A stretch of DNA of 32,956 bases, taken from IMG/VR virus record IMGVR_UViG_3300023118_000023, positions 1-32,956 of that record; one strand, given 5' to 3'. Position numbers and translations under genes: made by a program. Position 1 is the first letter of the stretch, and each line of letters opens with the position of its first letter. Below the pieces are notes generated by a model. The model did not search any database and was not told the origin of the DNA. It saw only the letters and a program-made list of their open reading frames with translations. Shown one piece after another: positions 14,031-20,916 of this stretch. This DNA comes from a virus.

Positions 14031-14681
14031 ATGAACATCTGGTACAAATCTTCGGCCCTCGCATTCATTGCGACAGGGGTCTCTTATCTCGTCGCTGTCC
14101 TCGCAGGGTGGGTCAATATAGTCGACCCCCTTGAAGTCGTCACTGTCTTCTTTTCGTATATGTCTGTCATCCAGGCAGTCGATGAACGGCGGGCGAACTA
14201 CGTCACCGGCATCATAGGGACGCTTCTGTACTCCCTACTCTTCTATAAGTGGGAGATGTATGCCGTCGCCGCATTCAACCTCTATCTCGTCGGCTCTCAA
14301 GCCTATGGATGGTGGCGTTGGGGGTCTGACGATCAGACACGTCCCATCAGTACCGTCAAAGGTGTCCGTGGGTGGTCTGCCTATGCCGTGCTAGGGGCTG
14401 TCGTTTGGTTACTTCTCTCTGGTGTCAACAGTTATTTCGACTATTCACCCTCGGGATTGGAAATATTTATTGTCGTCGCCTCGTCAGTCGCACAGTTTCT
14501 TCTTGACAACAAAAAGAAAGAGACTTGGGTCGCTTGGGGCCTCGTCAATATTGTCTCCATCGCCTTCTACTTCCATGGCGGCCTCTACCTCGTAGCCATC
14601 CAGTACGTCTTTTTCCTTATCAACGTCTTCTACGGCTGGTTCGTATGGACTATTAAATTTGCATGGGATGACAGAATATGA
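14031..14681 (+). CDS. pnuC: Nicotinamide riboside transporter PnuC
   Basis: 216 residues with about seven hydrophobic segments. PnuC proteins let nicotinamide riboside cross the inner membrane by facilitated diffusion, trapped inside by phosphorylation. Typical marks are the segment VVTVFFSYMSVIQAVDERRANYVTGIIGTLLYS, the aromatic run NLYLVGSQAYGWWRWG, and the Trp/Tyr-rich C-terminal half. AAGAGGAAGTG precedes the ATG. The gene overlaps the NadR-like gene by four bases (ATGA), so the transporter and its partner enzyme are made together. This pair occurs in several large phages and supports NAD supply during infection. Confidence 0.9.
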   Translation: MNIWYKSSALAFIATGVSYLVAVLAGWVNIVDPLEVVTVFFSYMSVIQAVDERRANYVTGIIGTLLYSLLFYKWEMYAVAAFNLYLVGSQAYGWWRWGSDDQTRPISTVKGVRGWSAYAVLGAVVWLLLSGVNSYFDYSPSGLEIFIVVASSVAQFLLDNKKKETWVAWGLVNIVSIAFYFHGGLYLVAIQYVFFLINVFYGWFVWTIKFAWDDRI

Positions 14682-15742
14682 CCGCACTGATCCTGATGAC
14701 TGCAATGCCTCCGACGATCGGTCATGAGTACCTCATCGATTGGGCAGAGACATTCATACACTCAATCAATCCGTACCATGGGTGGCCATATGTCCATGTA
14801 GTCGTCGGGACCCAGCCTCATGAGCCTATGTGTGAAGAGAGGTACGAAGCCTTATCAGCGCACTTCTCTGAGAGTGAGGTTTATGTAAGCCATCTTCATC
14901 AAGTATTGCCGCAGAAGCCTGATCCTCGATATGGTGTCAATGACCTGAATTTCTGGTCTAAGTGGAAAGTTGCCCTCAAGGCTCAGATGTACGAACACGC
15001 CAAGTACACTCATCTGATTTCCTCGGAAGAGTATGGCCCACGACTGGCGAAAGAGTTAGGTCTGATCCATGTCCCTTACGACACAGACAGGGCCATCGTC
15101 GACGCCAAGGGGACTAAGGTCCGTAATAAGGAGCAGGGGTTACAGTACGTCATCCCTGAGTTCCAGAAGTATCTCCGGAAGAAGATCGTCCTCTTCGGTG
15201 CCGACAGTTGTGGCAAGAGTACACTCACAAAGGCTCTAGGAAGGGCACACAAGAGCCCCGCCGTCCCTGAGTGGGCACGTACCTATCTGGAGTCCCTCGG
15301 CTCTCCTGAGGTCACTGTCGACCATATGGAGACTATCGTCCATGGACAGGCTGCGTCACAGTCGGTAGCCAATCATCCGGGACGACATCCTTTCGTCTTC
15401 TTTGACACAGACACGCTGACGACAATCGGCTACTACCGTCTGTATATCAAGGACTACCAGAATGATCCGGGGTATCAGAGAGCCCTTGAGATTATGAGAT
15501 GGTGGAAGCCTGATCTCTACCTCGTCTGTGACACCAACATACCCTTCGAACCCGATCCATTGAGATATGGTGACGGTAAGAGAGAGAGTGATACAGCTTT
15601 TTGGATTGACCTTTTGGAGGAGTTCAAAAGACCCTATCGTCTTCTTAGTCACTCTGATCGTGGCTGGAGACAGATGGAGGCGTCAAGTATTGTGACTGAC
15701 CTCTACAATTCATCACCAATTTGGAATTACAAAAGAGATTAA
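14678..15742 (+). CDS. nadR: NadR-like NMN adenylyltransferase / ribosylnicotinamide kinase
   Basis: 354 residues in two domains. The N-terminal nucleotidyltransferase starts ALILMTAMPPTIGHEYLI, the T-x-x-P/HxGH class of nucleotide-binding motif, and has GTKVRNKEQG (about 145-154) in the place of the family's S-x-T-x-I-R motif. The C-terminal kinase domain begins at KKIVLFGADSCGKSTLTKAL, with the P-loop at about 174-181, and carries FVFFDTDTLTT and the lid-like segment later. The kinase phosphorylates nicotinamide riboside to NMN and the transferase makes NAD. It lacks the N-terminal DNA-binding region of the enterobacterial repressor NadR. It is coupled to pnuC and followed one base later by a gamma-glutamylcyclotransferase-like gene. 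Confidence 0.88.
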   Translation: MTALILMTAMPPTIGHEYLIDWAETFIHSINPYHGWPYVHVVVGTQPHEPMCEERYEALSAHFSESEVYVSHLHQVLPQKPDPRYGVNDLNFWSKWKVALKAQMYEHAKYTHLISSEEYGPRLAKELGLIHVPYDTDRAIVDAKGTKVRNKEQGLQYVIPEFQKYLRKKIVLFGADSCGKSTLTKALGRAHKSPAVPEWARTYLESLGSPEVTVDHMETIVHGQAASQSVANHPGRHPFVFFDTDTLTTIGYYRLYIKDYQNDPGYQRALEIMRWWKPDLYLVCDTNIPFEPDPLRYGDGKRESDTAFWIDLLEEFKRPYRLLSHSDRGWRQMEASSIVTDLYNSSPIWNYKRD

Positions 15743-15743
15743 T

Positions 15744-16160
15744 ATGAAATGTTTTGTATATGGGACCCTCAAGCAGGGTCATGGCAATGGTGAACGTATC
15801 CTCAAGGGGAACAGCCAGTTCATCACCAAGGGTATCGTCCGTGAGTTCCGTCTGATGGACAGTGGTTTTCCTGTCGCAATCCACAATGCAGGGACTTGCA
15901 TCACTGGTGAACTCTTTGACATTGGTGATCCCGAGACAGACACCAATTCTAAGGCCACTCTGAGCCGTCTGGACAGCCTCGAAGGGTATAACCCTAACCA
16001 CCATAGCGGAATGTATCTCCGTGAGGGTGTGACCGTGTATGGCGACGACGGTGAGACCTATGAAGCTTCCATGTATGTCGGAGGTCCCGGATGGCGACCC
16101 GAAACGATGAAGGAAATGCCCTATGACCCTTCGACCAACACATATTCCTGGCCCCGATGA
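15744..16160 (+). CDS. Gamma-glutamylcyclotransferase-like protein (AIG2 fold)
   Basis: 138 residues. The start CFVYGTLKQGHGN is the substrate-binding YGxL loop of the family, and SLEGYNPNHH contains the conserved catalytic Glu (about residue 78). Enzymes of this fold cyclise gamma-glutamyl groups to 5-oxoproline, cutting amide bonds; relatives act on gamma-glutamylamines. The C-terminus reads KEMPYDPSTNTYSWPR: the first part equals the MPYDP of the shared tail, but the remainder differs. The next gene starts inside the PYDP codons, with AAGGA eight bases ahead. First member of the amide-bond cluster; a second copy is at 28259. Confidence 0.85.
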   Translation: MKCFVYGTLKQGHGNGERILKGNSQFITKGIVREFRLMDSGFPVAIHNAGTCITGELFDIGDPETDTNSKATLSRLDSLEGYNPNHHSGMYLREGVTVYGDDGETYEASMYVGGPGWRPETMKEMPYDPSTNTYSWPR

Positions 16161-16449
16161 TCCCTATGTGGTGATGAAGTCACCCGAAGAGCTCAATGTG
16201 GGTGACATCTTTGCCTACAGCACCATCCCAGACAGTCCGTACCTTTGCACTGGGAAGTCCCAGAAGAATGGACGGACATACTGGAAGTTAGATGGGTGGC
16301 TTCCACACTCGAAGTCTTGGACCACTCTCACTGGTGAGTTCGACGAGTTTGGATGGTGGTCAAGATCTGGGGTACAGAATCATCGGTTGTATTCCTCTGA
16401 AATCCCTTATGATCCTAACGGAGAAGGAGAGACGGATGACGACATATAA
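16123..16449 (+). CDS. Tailed SH3-like protein 1
   Basis: 108 residues from the ATG at 16123 (AAGGA eight bases upstream, inside the previous gene); GTG 16168 or ATG 16174 are alternatives without ribosome sites. LNVGDIFAYSTIPD and the following short strands fit a small SH3-like barrel. The last 15 residues are IPYDPNGEGETDDDI, the shared tail in its N-G-E-G-E form. The start of the GNAT gene lies within the tail codons (ATG at 16436), and the GAAGGAGA codons for E-G-E give its ribosome site. Function unknown; see the tail finding. Confidence 0.75.
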   Translation: MTLRPTHIPGPDDPYVVMKSPEELNVGDIFAYSTIPDSPYLCTGKSQKNGRTYWKLDGWLPHSKSWTTLTGEFDEFGWWSRSGVQNHRLYSSEIPYDPNGEGETDDDI

Positions 16450-16828
16450 CTGGAGTCGTGGAATAGGGTCGACCATAACCGCTGTCCATGACCATGGGCT
16501 TGCCTACATGACAGAAATTCCGGGGACTGCATTCTGTTACCACATCAGTCATTCAAATGTCGTTCCCACACACAGGGGTAAAGGTCTCGGTTCGTTGTAT
16601 CACCGGGAACGTTTGGACCACATTGAGACACTCGGTGCAACCCTAGCGACTTGTGTCGTCAACAAGAATAACGTAGCTGAAATCAAAATCCTCCAAAGGA
16701 ATGGGTGGAAGTTTCTTCATGAGTTTCCTGACAAGGAAAGAGAAGAGACCCTCATCCTTTGTTGTCGTGATATCGGTGAAGTTCCCTATAAAGCGGATCA
16801 ACAAGGGGAGAGTGAGAATGACATATGA
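16436..16828 (+). CDS. GNAT acetyltransferase with C-terminal tail
   Basis: 130 residues. The acetyl-CoA-binding motif NVVPTHRGKGLGSLYHRERL (about 41-60, R-G-K-G-L-G) and the later NKNNVAEIKILQRNGWKFLHEF (N-x-x-A then G-W) are typical GNAT features. GNAT enzymes acetylate or, in some lines, transfer aminoacyl groups. The C-terminus is VPYKADQQGESENDI, the shared tail with K-A in place of D-P. It is the only protein with a recognisable enzyme fold that carries the full-length tail. The next gene starts inside the tail codons at 16818. Confidence 0.85.
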   Translation: MTTYNWSRGIGSTITAVHDHGLAYMTEIPGTAFCYHISHSNVVPTHRGKGLGSLYHRERLDHIETLGATLATCVVNKNNVAEIKILQRNGWKFLHEFPDKEREETLILCCRDIGEVPYKADQQGESENDI

Positions 16829-16967
16829 TCTGAGGAACCTCGACTATGTGGCTCAGTCTACTATCGAGGGTCGTTCCTTAAGGACTGTCTCATTTGAGAG
16901 GATCAAAGAGATTGTCAAGAGGGCAAAAGAAGAAAGGGTAACCAAATGGTCCGTTACACAACAATAA
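16818..16967 (+). CDS. Small helical protein
   Basis: 49 residues: a short N-terminal part (TYDLRNLDYVAQ) and a basic amphipathic helix (SFERIKEIVKRAKEERV). The start lies in the tail codons of the GNAT gene, behind AAGGGGAG. It has no tail of its own. It overlaps the lipoprotein gene by 22 bases. No function assigned. Confidence 0.6.
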   Translation: MTYDLRNLDYVAQSTIEGRSLRTVSFERIKEIVKRAKEERVTKWSVTQQ

Positions 16968-17230
16968 TAGGGTTGACTTCTGTGTTAGCCCTCGTTGGTT
17001 GTGATGAAATCAGATCAGCCAAGGTCATGGTTGATCAAGAGTTGAGGACAAAACTCTTTAATGAGTGCCTATCCTCTGTCCCTGCCGGTCCATTGGTGAC
17101 AAAATACAATGACTGGGATGAAGTCGTCGACTCCTGTAGTTCATCTGCATATAACAGAAGTCTCTACTGTGTCGCTGATTGTGATGCCAAGTACAACTCA
17201 ATTCCGATGAGGGAAGAACTGAAGAAGTGA
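16946..17230 (+). CDS. Small lipoprotein
   Basis: 94 residues. A short signal peptide (VRYTTIIGLTSVLALVGC) ends in a clear lipobox L-V-G-C, so cleavage by signal peptidase II and anchoring by Cys-19 are expected. Asp directly follows the Cys, which in enterobacteria is the retention signal for the inner membrane; whether that holds in this host is unknown. The mature part has five Cys that could form disulfides. AAAGGG precedes the ATG by seven bases. It could be an outer-membrane spanin-like or an exclusion lipoprotein, but nothing specific supports either. Confidence 0.7.
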   Translation: MVRYTTIIGLTSVLALVGCDEIRSAKVMVDQELRTKLFNECLSSVPAGPLVTKYNDWDEVVDSCSSSAYNRSLYCVADCDAKYNSIPMREELKK

Positions 17231-17298
17231 GGATTTGTTTTTAATGCCTAAGGACCTCGTACTGGTCTAGTGGCCTTGTCCTTTACCTTCTAAGCTTA

Positions 17299-17327
17299 AT
17301 TATCCCACACTTTTTGCCTCTTGTCAA
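17299..17327 (-). promoter_or_regulatory. Antisense sigma70-type promoter
   Basis: On the minus strand TTGACA (17322-17327) and GATAAT (17299-17304) are separated by exactly 17 bases, with GTGG before and TAA after the -10 box, similar to the window's other promoters. It points leftward, against all genes of 8-17 kb. The 140-base gap that holds it (17231-17371) also has an AAGGAC/GTCCTT dyad on its left side. No rightward promoter of similar quality is visible in the gap. Confidence 0.6.
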
Positions 17328-17371
17328 GTCAAGGGGTTCTGACAAATATTTTCAACATTAAAGAGGCTATT

Positions 17372-18037
17372 ATGGCTATTGTTCATTCTGGTGTAGCAAC
17401 CGTGTGCACCGCATCCCATCTGACCAACTGGCATATCCCAGGTTTGGGTAGTGACGACCCGAAGACGAATGTCAACACGAAGCTCCAGACGGTGAACGAA
17501 CTCATCGCCCTTGGCTTCAAGCGTGACTTTGCTCTTCTCGAAGTCATCATCACAGACACTCAGCGGAAGGCCAACAAACTTGACGACTTCCTTCCGAAGA
17601 TTGGCTTCAAGCTGGTGTTCGAAGGCTCGAAGGGTATCGACAAAACCACACAGAGACACCAAGAGACCGGTGACCTCTCTGCCTGGATGACGGACCCTGC
17701 GACATACGAGAAGTCCCTCGTGTCGTACAAGGAAGAGCTCATTGCTCTTAAGGACAAGATCGACCCCCCGAAGAAACCCGACCCCAAGCGCCTCGCCATC
17801 GAGGACCTCAAGTGGAACCATCTGGTCAAGGCCGGTATGATCCAGCCAAACTCCAAGGTCGCCAACCCCCTGTGTGACATTCTTCTTGTCAAGCCTGAGG
17901 TCTTCCTCAAGTTCGTCAAGATCAAGTATGGCATGGATATCACCCGACAGGTCAAGACGGCCTCTGGTGACTGGACCCGTGTCACTACTCGTCAACTCAA
18001 GGATGCACACACAGCATGGAAAAACGAGCTCTTCTAG
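17372..18037 (+). CDS. Unknown protein of the amide-bond cluster
   Basis: 221 residues from the ATG at 17372, behind AAAGAGG. The N-terminal 110 residues are mixed alpha/beta (ALGFKRDFALLEVIITDTQRKANKLDDFLPKIGFKLVFEGS); the R-K-A-N...F-L-x-K-I-G-F order recalls the last helix-strand pair of GNAT folds, but an acetyl-CoA loop is not evident. A Lys/Pro/Asp-rich linker (KIDPPKKPDPKR) follows and then a helical C-terminal part. First gene after an intergenic gap and the first of the series that includes the ligases. No tail. Family not recognised. Confidence 0.75.
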   Translation: MAIVHSGVATVCTASHLTNWHIPGLGSDDPKTNVNTKLQTVNELIALGFKRDFALLEVIITDTQRKANKLDDFLPKIGFKLVFEGSKGIDKTTQRHQETGDLSAWMTDPATYEKSLVSYKEELIALKDKIDPPKKPDPKRLAIEDLKWNHLVKAGMIQPNSKVANPLCDILLVKPEVFLKFVKIKYGMDITRQVKTASGDWTRVTTRQLKDAHTAWKNELF

Positions 18038-18276
18038 ACCCAGTCGTCTGCATCGATAACAAACGGATTTACCTATCTCCGTTCTGGGATGACAGAACAA
18101 GTGTATGTGGCTTTGAGATTGGTTCTGTCTATTACCCAACGGCAGAAGACGGCTCTTGCTATCTGTTTGTCGATAGTCATGGTAATGGCATCTGGCTAGG
18201 CAAGAAGAGGTTCGTCCCTCATGTCGAGACACCGTATGACCCCAACCAACAGGGTGAGACAGATGACGACATTTAA
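18016..18276 (+). CDS. Tailed small protein 2
   Basis: 86 residues. The ATG at 18016 lies within the last codons of the previous gene. The fold appears beta-rich (KRIYLSPFWDDRTSVCGFEIGSVYY, SCYLFVDSHGNGIWLG), with less of the G-D-x-V signature than its relatives. It ends TPYDPNQQGETDDDI, the Q-Q-G-E form of the tail. The next gene starts at 18263, inside the tail codons. Confidence 0.75.
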   Translation: MEKRALLDPVVCIDNKRIYLSPFWDDRTSVCGFEIGSVYYPTAEDGSCYLFVDSHGNGIWLGKKRFVPHVETPYDPNQQGETDDDI

Positions 18277-18514
18277 CGTCGGTACCCAAGTACAATACAA
18301 CCGAAAACACGACCGCCTCTACAATGGTTCTGTAGGGACAGTCATCTCCCAGAGGGGTGATAGAGTTAATGTAGACTGGCACTCTGGTGAGGTCCGTAAA
18401 TTTGCTGAGAGATTTCATGGAGGTACACTATACGTGGTTGACGACCGCAATCTTGTATCTCTTGAAATTCCATATGACCCCCACGGTGAAGGAGAAACGG
18501 ATGACGACATTTAA
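18263..18514 (+). CDS. Tailed SH3/KOW-like protein 3
   Basis: 83 residues, starting within the previous tail. TFNVGTQVQYNRKHD, SVGTVISQRGDRVNVDWHSG and LYVVDDRNLVSL show the five-strand layout of a small SH3/KOW barrel (V-G-x-x-V, then G-T-V, then V-x-V-D-W). The tail is IPYDPHGEGETDDDI. Chained with the next gene by a start at 18501 inside its tail codons. Confidence 0.8.
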   Translation: MTTFNVGTQVQYNRKHDRLYNGSVGTVISQRGDRVNVDWHSGEVRKFAERFHGGTLYVVDDRNLVSLEIPYDPHGEGETDDDI

Positions 18515-18749
18515 GAAGGGTGATCGTGTTCGTATCAAGACTATCCCTCTCTTAGAGAATAGTGGTCGAGTCCTGCCTGATGCCGGTAAGACTGGTGTCA
18601 TCAGTAGTAAGTATGGCGGCGGGTATGATGCTTGGCATGTCACATTTGATGGTGATGACTTCGAGAGCGGAAGATACACTTGGGCAATCGAGCTCGATGA
18701 AATCCCATATGACCCCAATGGGGAAGGAGAAACAGAAAATGACATCTAA
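18501..18749 (+). CDS. Tailed SH3/KOW-like protein 4
   Basis: 82 residues. TFKKGDRVRIKTIPLL, KTGVISSKYGGGYDAWHVTFDGDDF and RYTWAIELDE give the barrel strands: G-D-R-V-R, T-G-V-I, then W-H-V-x-F. The tail is IPYDPNGEGETENDI. The start of the class I amidotransferase gene lies in its tail codons at 18739, so the tail gene and the enzyme are translated in a coupled way. Confidence 0.8.
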   Translation: MTTFKKGDRVRIKTIPLLENSGRVLPDAGKTGVISSKYGGGYDAWHVTFDGDDFESGRYTWAIELDEIPYDPNGEGETENDI

Positions 18750-19344
18750 AAAGGTGTTTATTGTAGGCCAAGATCGTGTGGTCACAAGCATGTGGTATGT
18801 CAAGGGATTCAACATCGTCAGCGAACAGAACGATGCCGATATCCTTTGCTTCATCGGTGGCTCTGACATCAATCCGAGCTACTATAATCAGCGTGTCAAC
18901 CCTGACGCCAAGGTCCATATTCATGCGGCGTCTGACACTCGGGACGAGAATGCATGGAAAGCTAAGAAGCCTCGTCAACTCGCCGTTGGTATCTGCCGTG
19001 GTGGCCAGTTCATCAATGTCATGTCGGGCGGTAAGATGCTCCAGCATGTCGACAACCACACGACGTCCCATCAGGTGTTCGACACACTCTGGAACTCGAC
19101 ACCTGTCGTCGCTTCTTCTCACCACCAGCTCATGGTTCCGGGTGAAGGTGCCGAAGTCCTCGCCTATTCCGAAGGTCGGATCAAGACAGCGATGAATGAT
19201 AAGGGCCAGGTTCAACCACCCCAGTTCGAGTCGGAAGTCCTGTTCTATGAGAGCACAAACTCTCTCTGCTATCAGGGTCATCCCGAGTGGCATCCACAGT
19301 CAGGGACCGACTACTTCTTCAAACTCATCGATCAGGTGGCGTGA
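18739..19344 (+). CDS. Class I glutamine amidotransferase (gamma-glutamyl hydrolase-like)
   Basis: 201 residues. The nucleophile elbow is GICRGGQF with Cys-86, and the His-Glu pair is in QGHPEWHP (H181, E183), completing the triad. CFIGGSDINPSYY near residue 40 is the oxyanion-strand region typical of the gamma-glutamyl-GABA hydrolase (C26) branch. Such enzymes release ammonia from glutamine or cut gamma-glutamyl amides. The start lies in the tail codons of the previous gene. It has no tail itself and ends KLIDQVA. Its stop overlaps the next start (TGATG). Confidence 0.85.
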   Translation: MTSKKVFIVGQDRVVTSMWYVKGFNIVSEQNDADILCFIGGSDINPSYYNQRVNPDAKVHIHAASDTRDENAWKAKKPRQLAVGICRGGQFINVMSGGKMLQHVDNHTTSHQVFDTLWNSTPVVASSHHQLMVPGEGAEVLAYSEGRIKTAMNDKGQVQPPQFESEVLFYESTNSLCYQGHPEWHPQSGTDYFFKLIDQVA

Positions 19345-19577
19345 TGGACGAGTTTCCTCTTGTACTGGAAAGTGTGTCCACAGGAAATGTCTACCGCTTC
19401 ATTAATTCGAGCACAGGTTTGTGTCTCAGTCTTGGTGATGATCATGGTGGTACTCGTGTAGTCGGTAGGCTTTACAAAGATCTATATCCTGTTGATCATC
19501 CAAACTGGATACGAGTGGAACCTGAACTCATCCCGTATGATCCAACCCAACAAGGGGAGACTGAGGATGATATTTAA
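19344..19577 (+). CDS. Tailed small protein 5
   Basis: 77 residues, beta-rich (FPLVLESVSTGNVYRFINSS, LCLSLGDDHGGTRVVGRLY). It lacks a strict G-D-x-V start but has a comparable strand pattern. It ends IPYDPTQQGETEDDI. The ATG overlaps the stop of the class I amidotransferase gene, and the next gene starts within its tail codons at 19567. Confidence 0.75.
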   Translation: MDEFPLVLESVSTGNVYRFINSSTGLCLSLGDDHGGTRVVGRLYKDLYPVDHPNWIRVEPELIPYDPTQQGETEDDI

Positions 19578-19809
19578 GAAAGGTGACAGGGTCAGATACA
19601 ACCTTACTCAGTTCCCAGGGTTGGGCTTTAGTGAGTACCGTGCTGGCCACGAGGGGACTGTTATGTCAAGTGACTTCTCTGACACCAGAGTGACGTGGGA
19701 CATTCCACACAAGGGTGTTACACAGAGTGGTCACTACACAAAGAATTTCCAATTGGCCGAAGTGCCATACGATCCGACACAGCAAGGTGAAACCGATGAC
19801 GATATCTAA
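19567..19809 (+). CDS. Tailed SH3/KOW-like protein 6
   Basis: 80 residues. IFKKGDRVRYNLTQF, HEGTVMSSDFSDTRVTWDI and HYTKNFQLAE show the barrel signature. The tail is VPYDPTQQGETDDDI. The next start, of the 301-residue unknown protein, is inside the tail codons at 19796. The upstream ribosome site AAGGGGAG also codes for part of the previous tail. Confidence 0.8.
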   Translation: MIFKKGDRVRYNLTQFPGLGFSEYRAGHEGTVMSSDFSDTRVTWDIPHKGVTQSGHYTKNFQLAEVPYDPTQQGETDDDI

Positions 19810-20701
19810 GCGCGACTTCCTGACCCTCAAGGGTATCTCGTACATCATCTATACCGATGGTGGCATTCAGAACGTACGTGAGAACCAGCCGTGCTACGGT
19901 GAACTTCGTAAGTACGAGAAGACCCATCCGGGTGAGTGCACACAACCTGCCAATGCAAAACCTGGTGACCTCCATTCTCCGTTCCCGGCGGGTACACCCA
20001 CGATGCTGGAGGTTCCGTTCTTCACCAGTACCTATGGTGCGTCCACCCCTTCCGAAGCGACAGACAAGCTCTTCCTTGCCTTCTTTGGTGTCACATCACC
20101 TTGGTTGGCTGGCTTTGGTGAAGTCGAATTCGTCAAGGGTTCCAAGGATCACATCGAGGGTATTCGTATCCCCGACCTTACCATTGACGCGACCGTCACG
20201 GTGAACTCATTCAAGAACTTTCGTCAGTGCCTCTCGAAGGCGACAGACTTCGTTGAACTCACCGAGGCTGGCCTGACGGGTAACGAGGCAATCGCCGTCA
20301 TGATGCTCAACGGTGGTGTCTCCTACAAGCAGGGTATCGCCAACACGAGTACCTATTCTGCCTGCAAGTACTTCTCTCCGAAGAGGTTCTTCCGTCAGAC
20401 ACCGAACGATCTCACGGGTGGTTTCCTCAAGGACCGTATCGACTACAACCGGACACTGATGCAGGACCCATTCCAAGGTTCTCTTGAGACTGGTGGTTGG
20501 GAGTGGAACACCAAGATGACGTCTCTCGGTCTGCCTCGCTATGGGACGGGAACCATTCAGACCAAGGACCTTGTTCCTATTGTCAAGAAAGCCTTCGGTG
20601 AGGGTCTCGACAATGAGCAGGAACCAGTCCTGACACCCTTCGTCTGGAAGACAACATCAGGGAAGACCCGCAATGAGCACACCATTTCAGCCGGGCGATA
20701 G
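19796..20701 (+). CDS. Unknown 301-residue protein of the amide-bond cluster
   Basis: No family recognised. It starts ISKRDFLTLKGISYIIYTDGGIQNVRENQPC and has two Cys near residues 33 and 49. GWEWNTKMTSLGLPRYGTGT lies in the C-terminal third, which is rich in Gly, Thr and aromatic residues. A segment of the centre (LTGNEAIAVMMLNGGVSYKQGIANTS) is helical and small-residue-rich. Codon use looks like that of the neighbouring enzymes, so a main-line function is likely, perhaps structural or as ligase partner. It is placed between tailed genes and has no tail. Its end overlaps the next gene by 29 bases. Confidence 0.75.
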   Translation: MTISKRDFLTLKGISYIIYTDGGIQNVRENQPCYGELRKYEKTHPGECTQPANAKPGDLHSPFPAGTPTMLEVPFFTSTYGASTPSEATDKLFLAFFGVTSPWLAGFGEVEFVKGSKDHIEGIRIPDLTIDATVTVNSFKNFRQCLSKATDFVELTEAGLTGNEAIAVMMLNGGVSYKQGIANTSTYSACKYFSPKRFFRQTPNDLTGGFLKDRIDYNRTLMQDPFQGSLETGGWEWNTKMTSLGLPRYGTGTIQTKDLVPIVKKAFGEGLDNEQEPVLTPFVWKTTSGKTRNEHTISAGR

Positions 20702-20915
20702 GGTCCGGTATAAAACCACAAAGACTGGTCCTTCTTATAACGAGAACATCGCCGGGACTGAGGGTGAAATCATAACCAGTGCCGATGACGGCTATGTCAT
20801 CAAACCCGACGACAAATTCCTTGGTCGTACTATGTGGTGCTGTTCGTACAATCTCGAACTTTGTGAAATGAAGTACGACCCTAATCAACAGGGCGAAACG
20901 GAAGAGGATATTTAA
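20673..20915 (+). CDS. Tailed SH3/KOW-like protein 7
   Basis: 80 residues. PFQPGDRVRYKTTKTGPSY, GTEGEIITSADDGYVIKPDD and MWCCSYNLELC fit the barrel. The tail is MKYDPNQQGETEEDI, with K for P before Y-D-P. The tail codons here contain no ATG; the next gene starts two bases after the stop. The tail is nevertheless kept, which argues that it is conserved as protein. Confidence 0.8.
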   Translation: MSTPFQPGDRVRYKTTKTGPSYNENIAGTEGEIITSADDGYVIKPDDKFLGRTMWCCSYNLELCEMKYDPNQQGETEEDI

Positions 20916-20916
20916 T

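Noticed and set aside
16123-16160. Programmed frameshift restoring the full tail in the cyclotransferase-like protein
   Set aside because: The other two frames after the Y-D-P codons do not contain G-E...D-I, and no slippery site is visible.
17324-18418. 364-codon open frame on the minus strand
   Set aside because: It is antisense to the 221-residue gene and the tailed genes, where strong codon bias keeps the complementary frame open; the product is rich in Leu, Val, Arg and Asp without domains or start signals.
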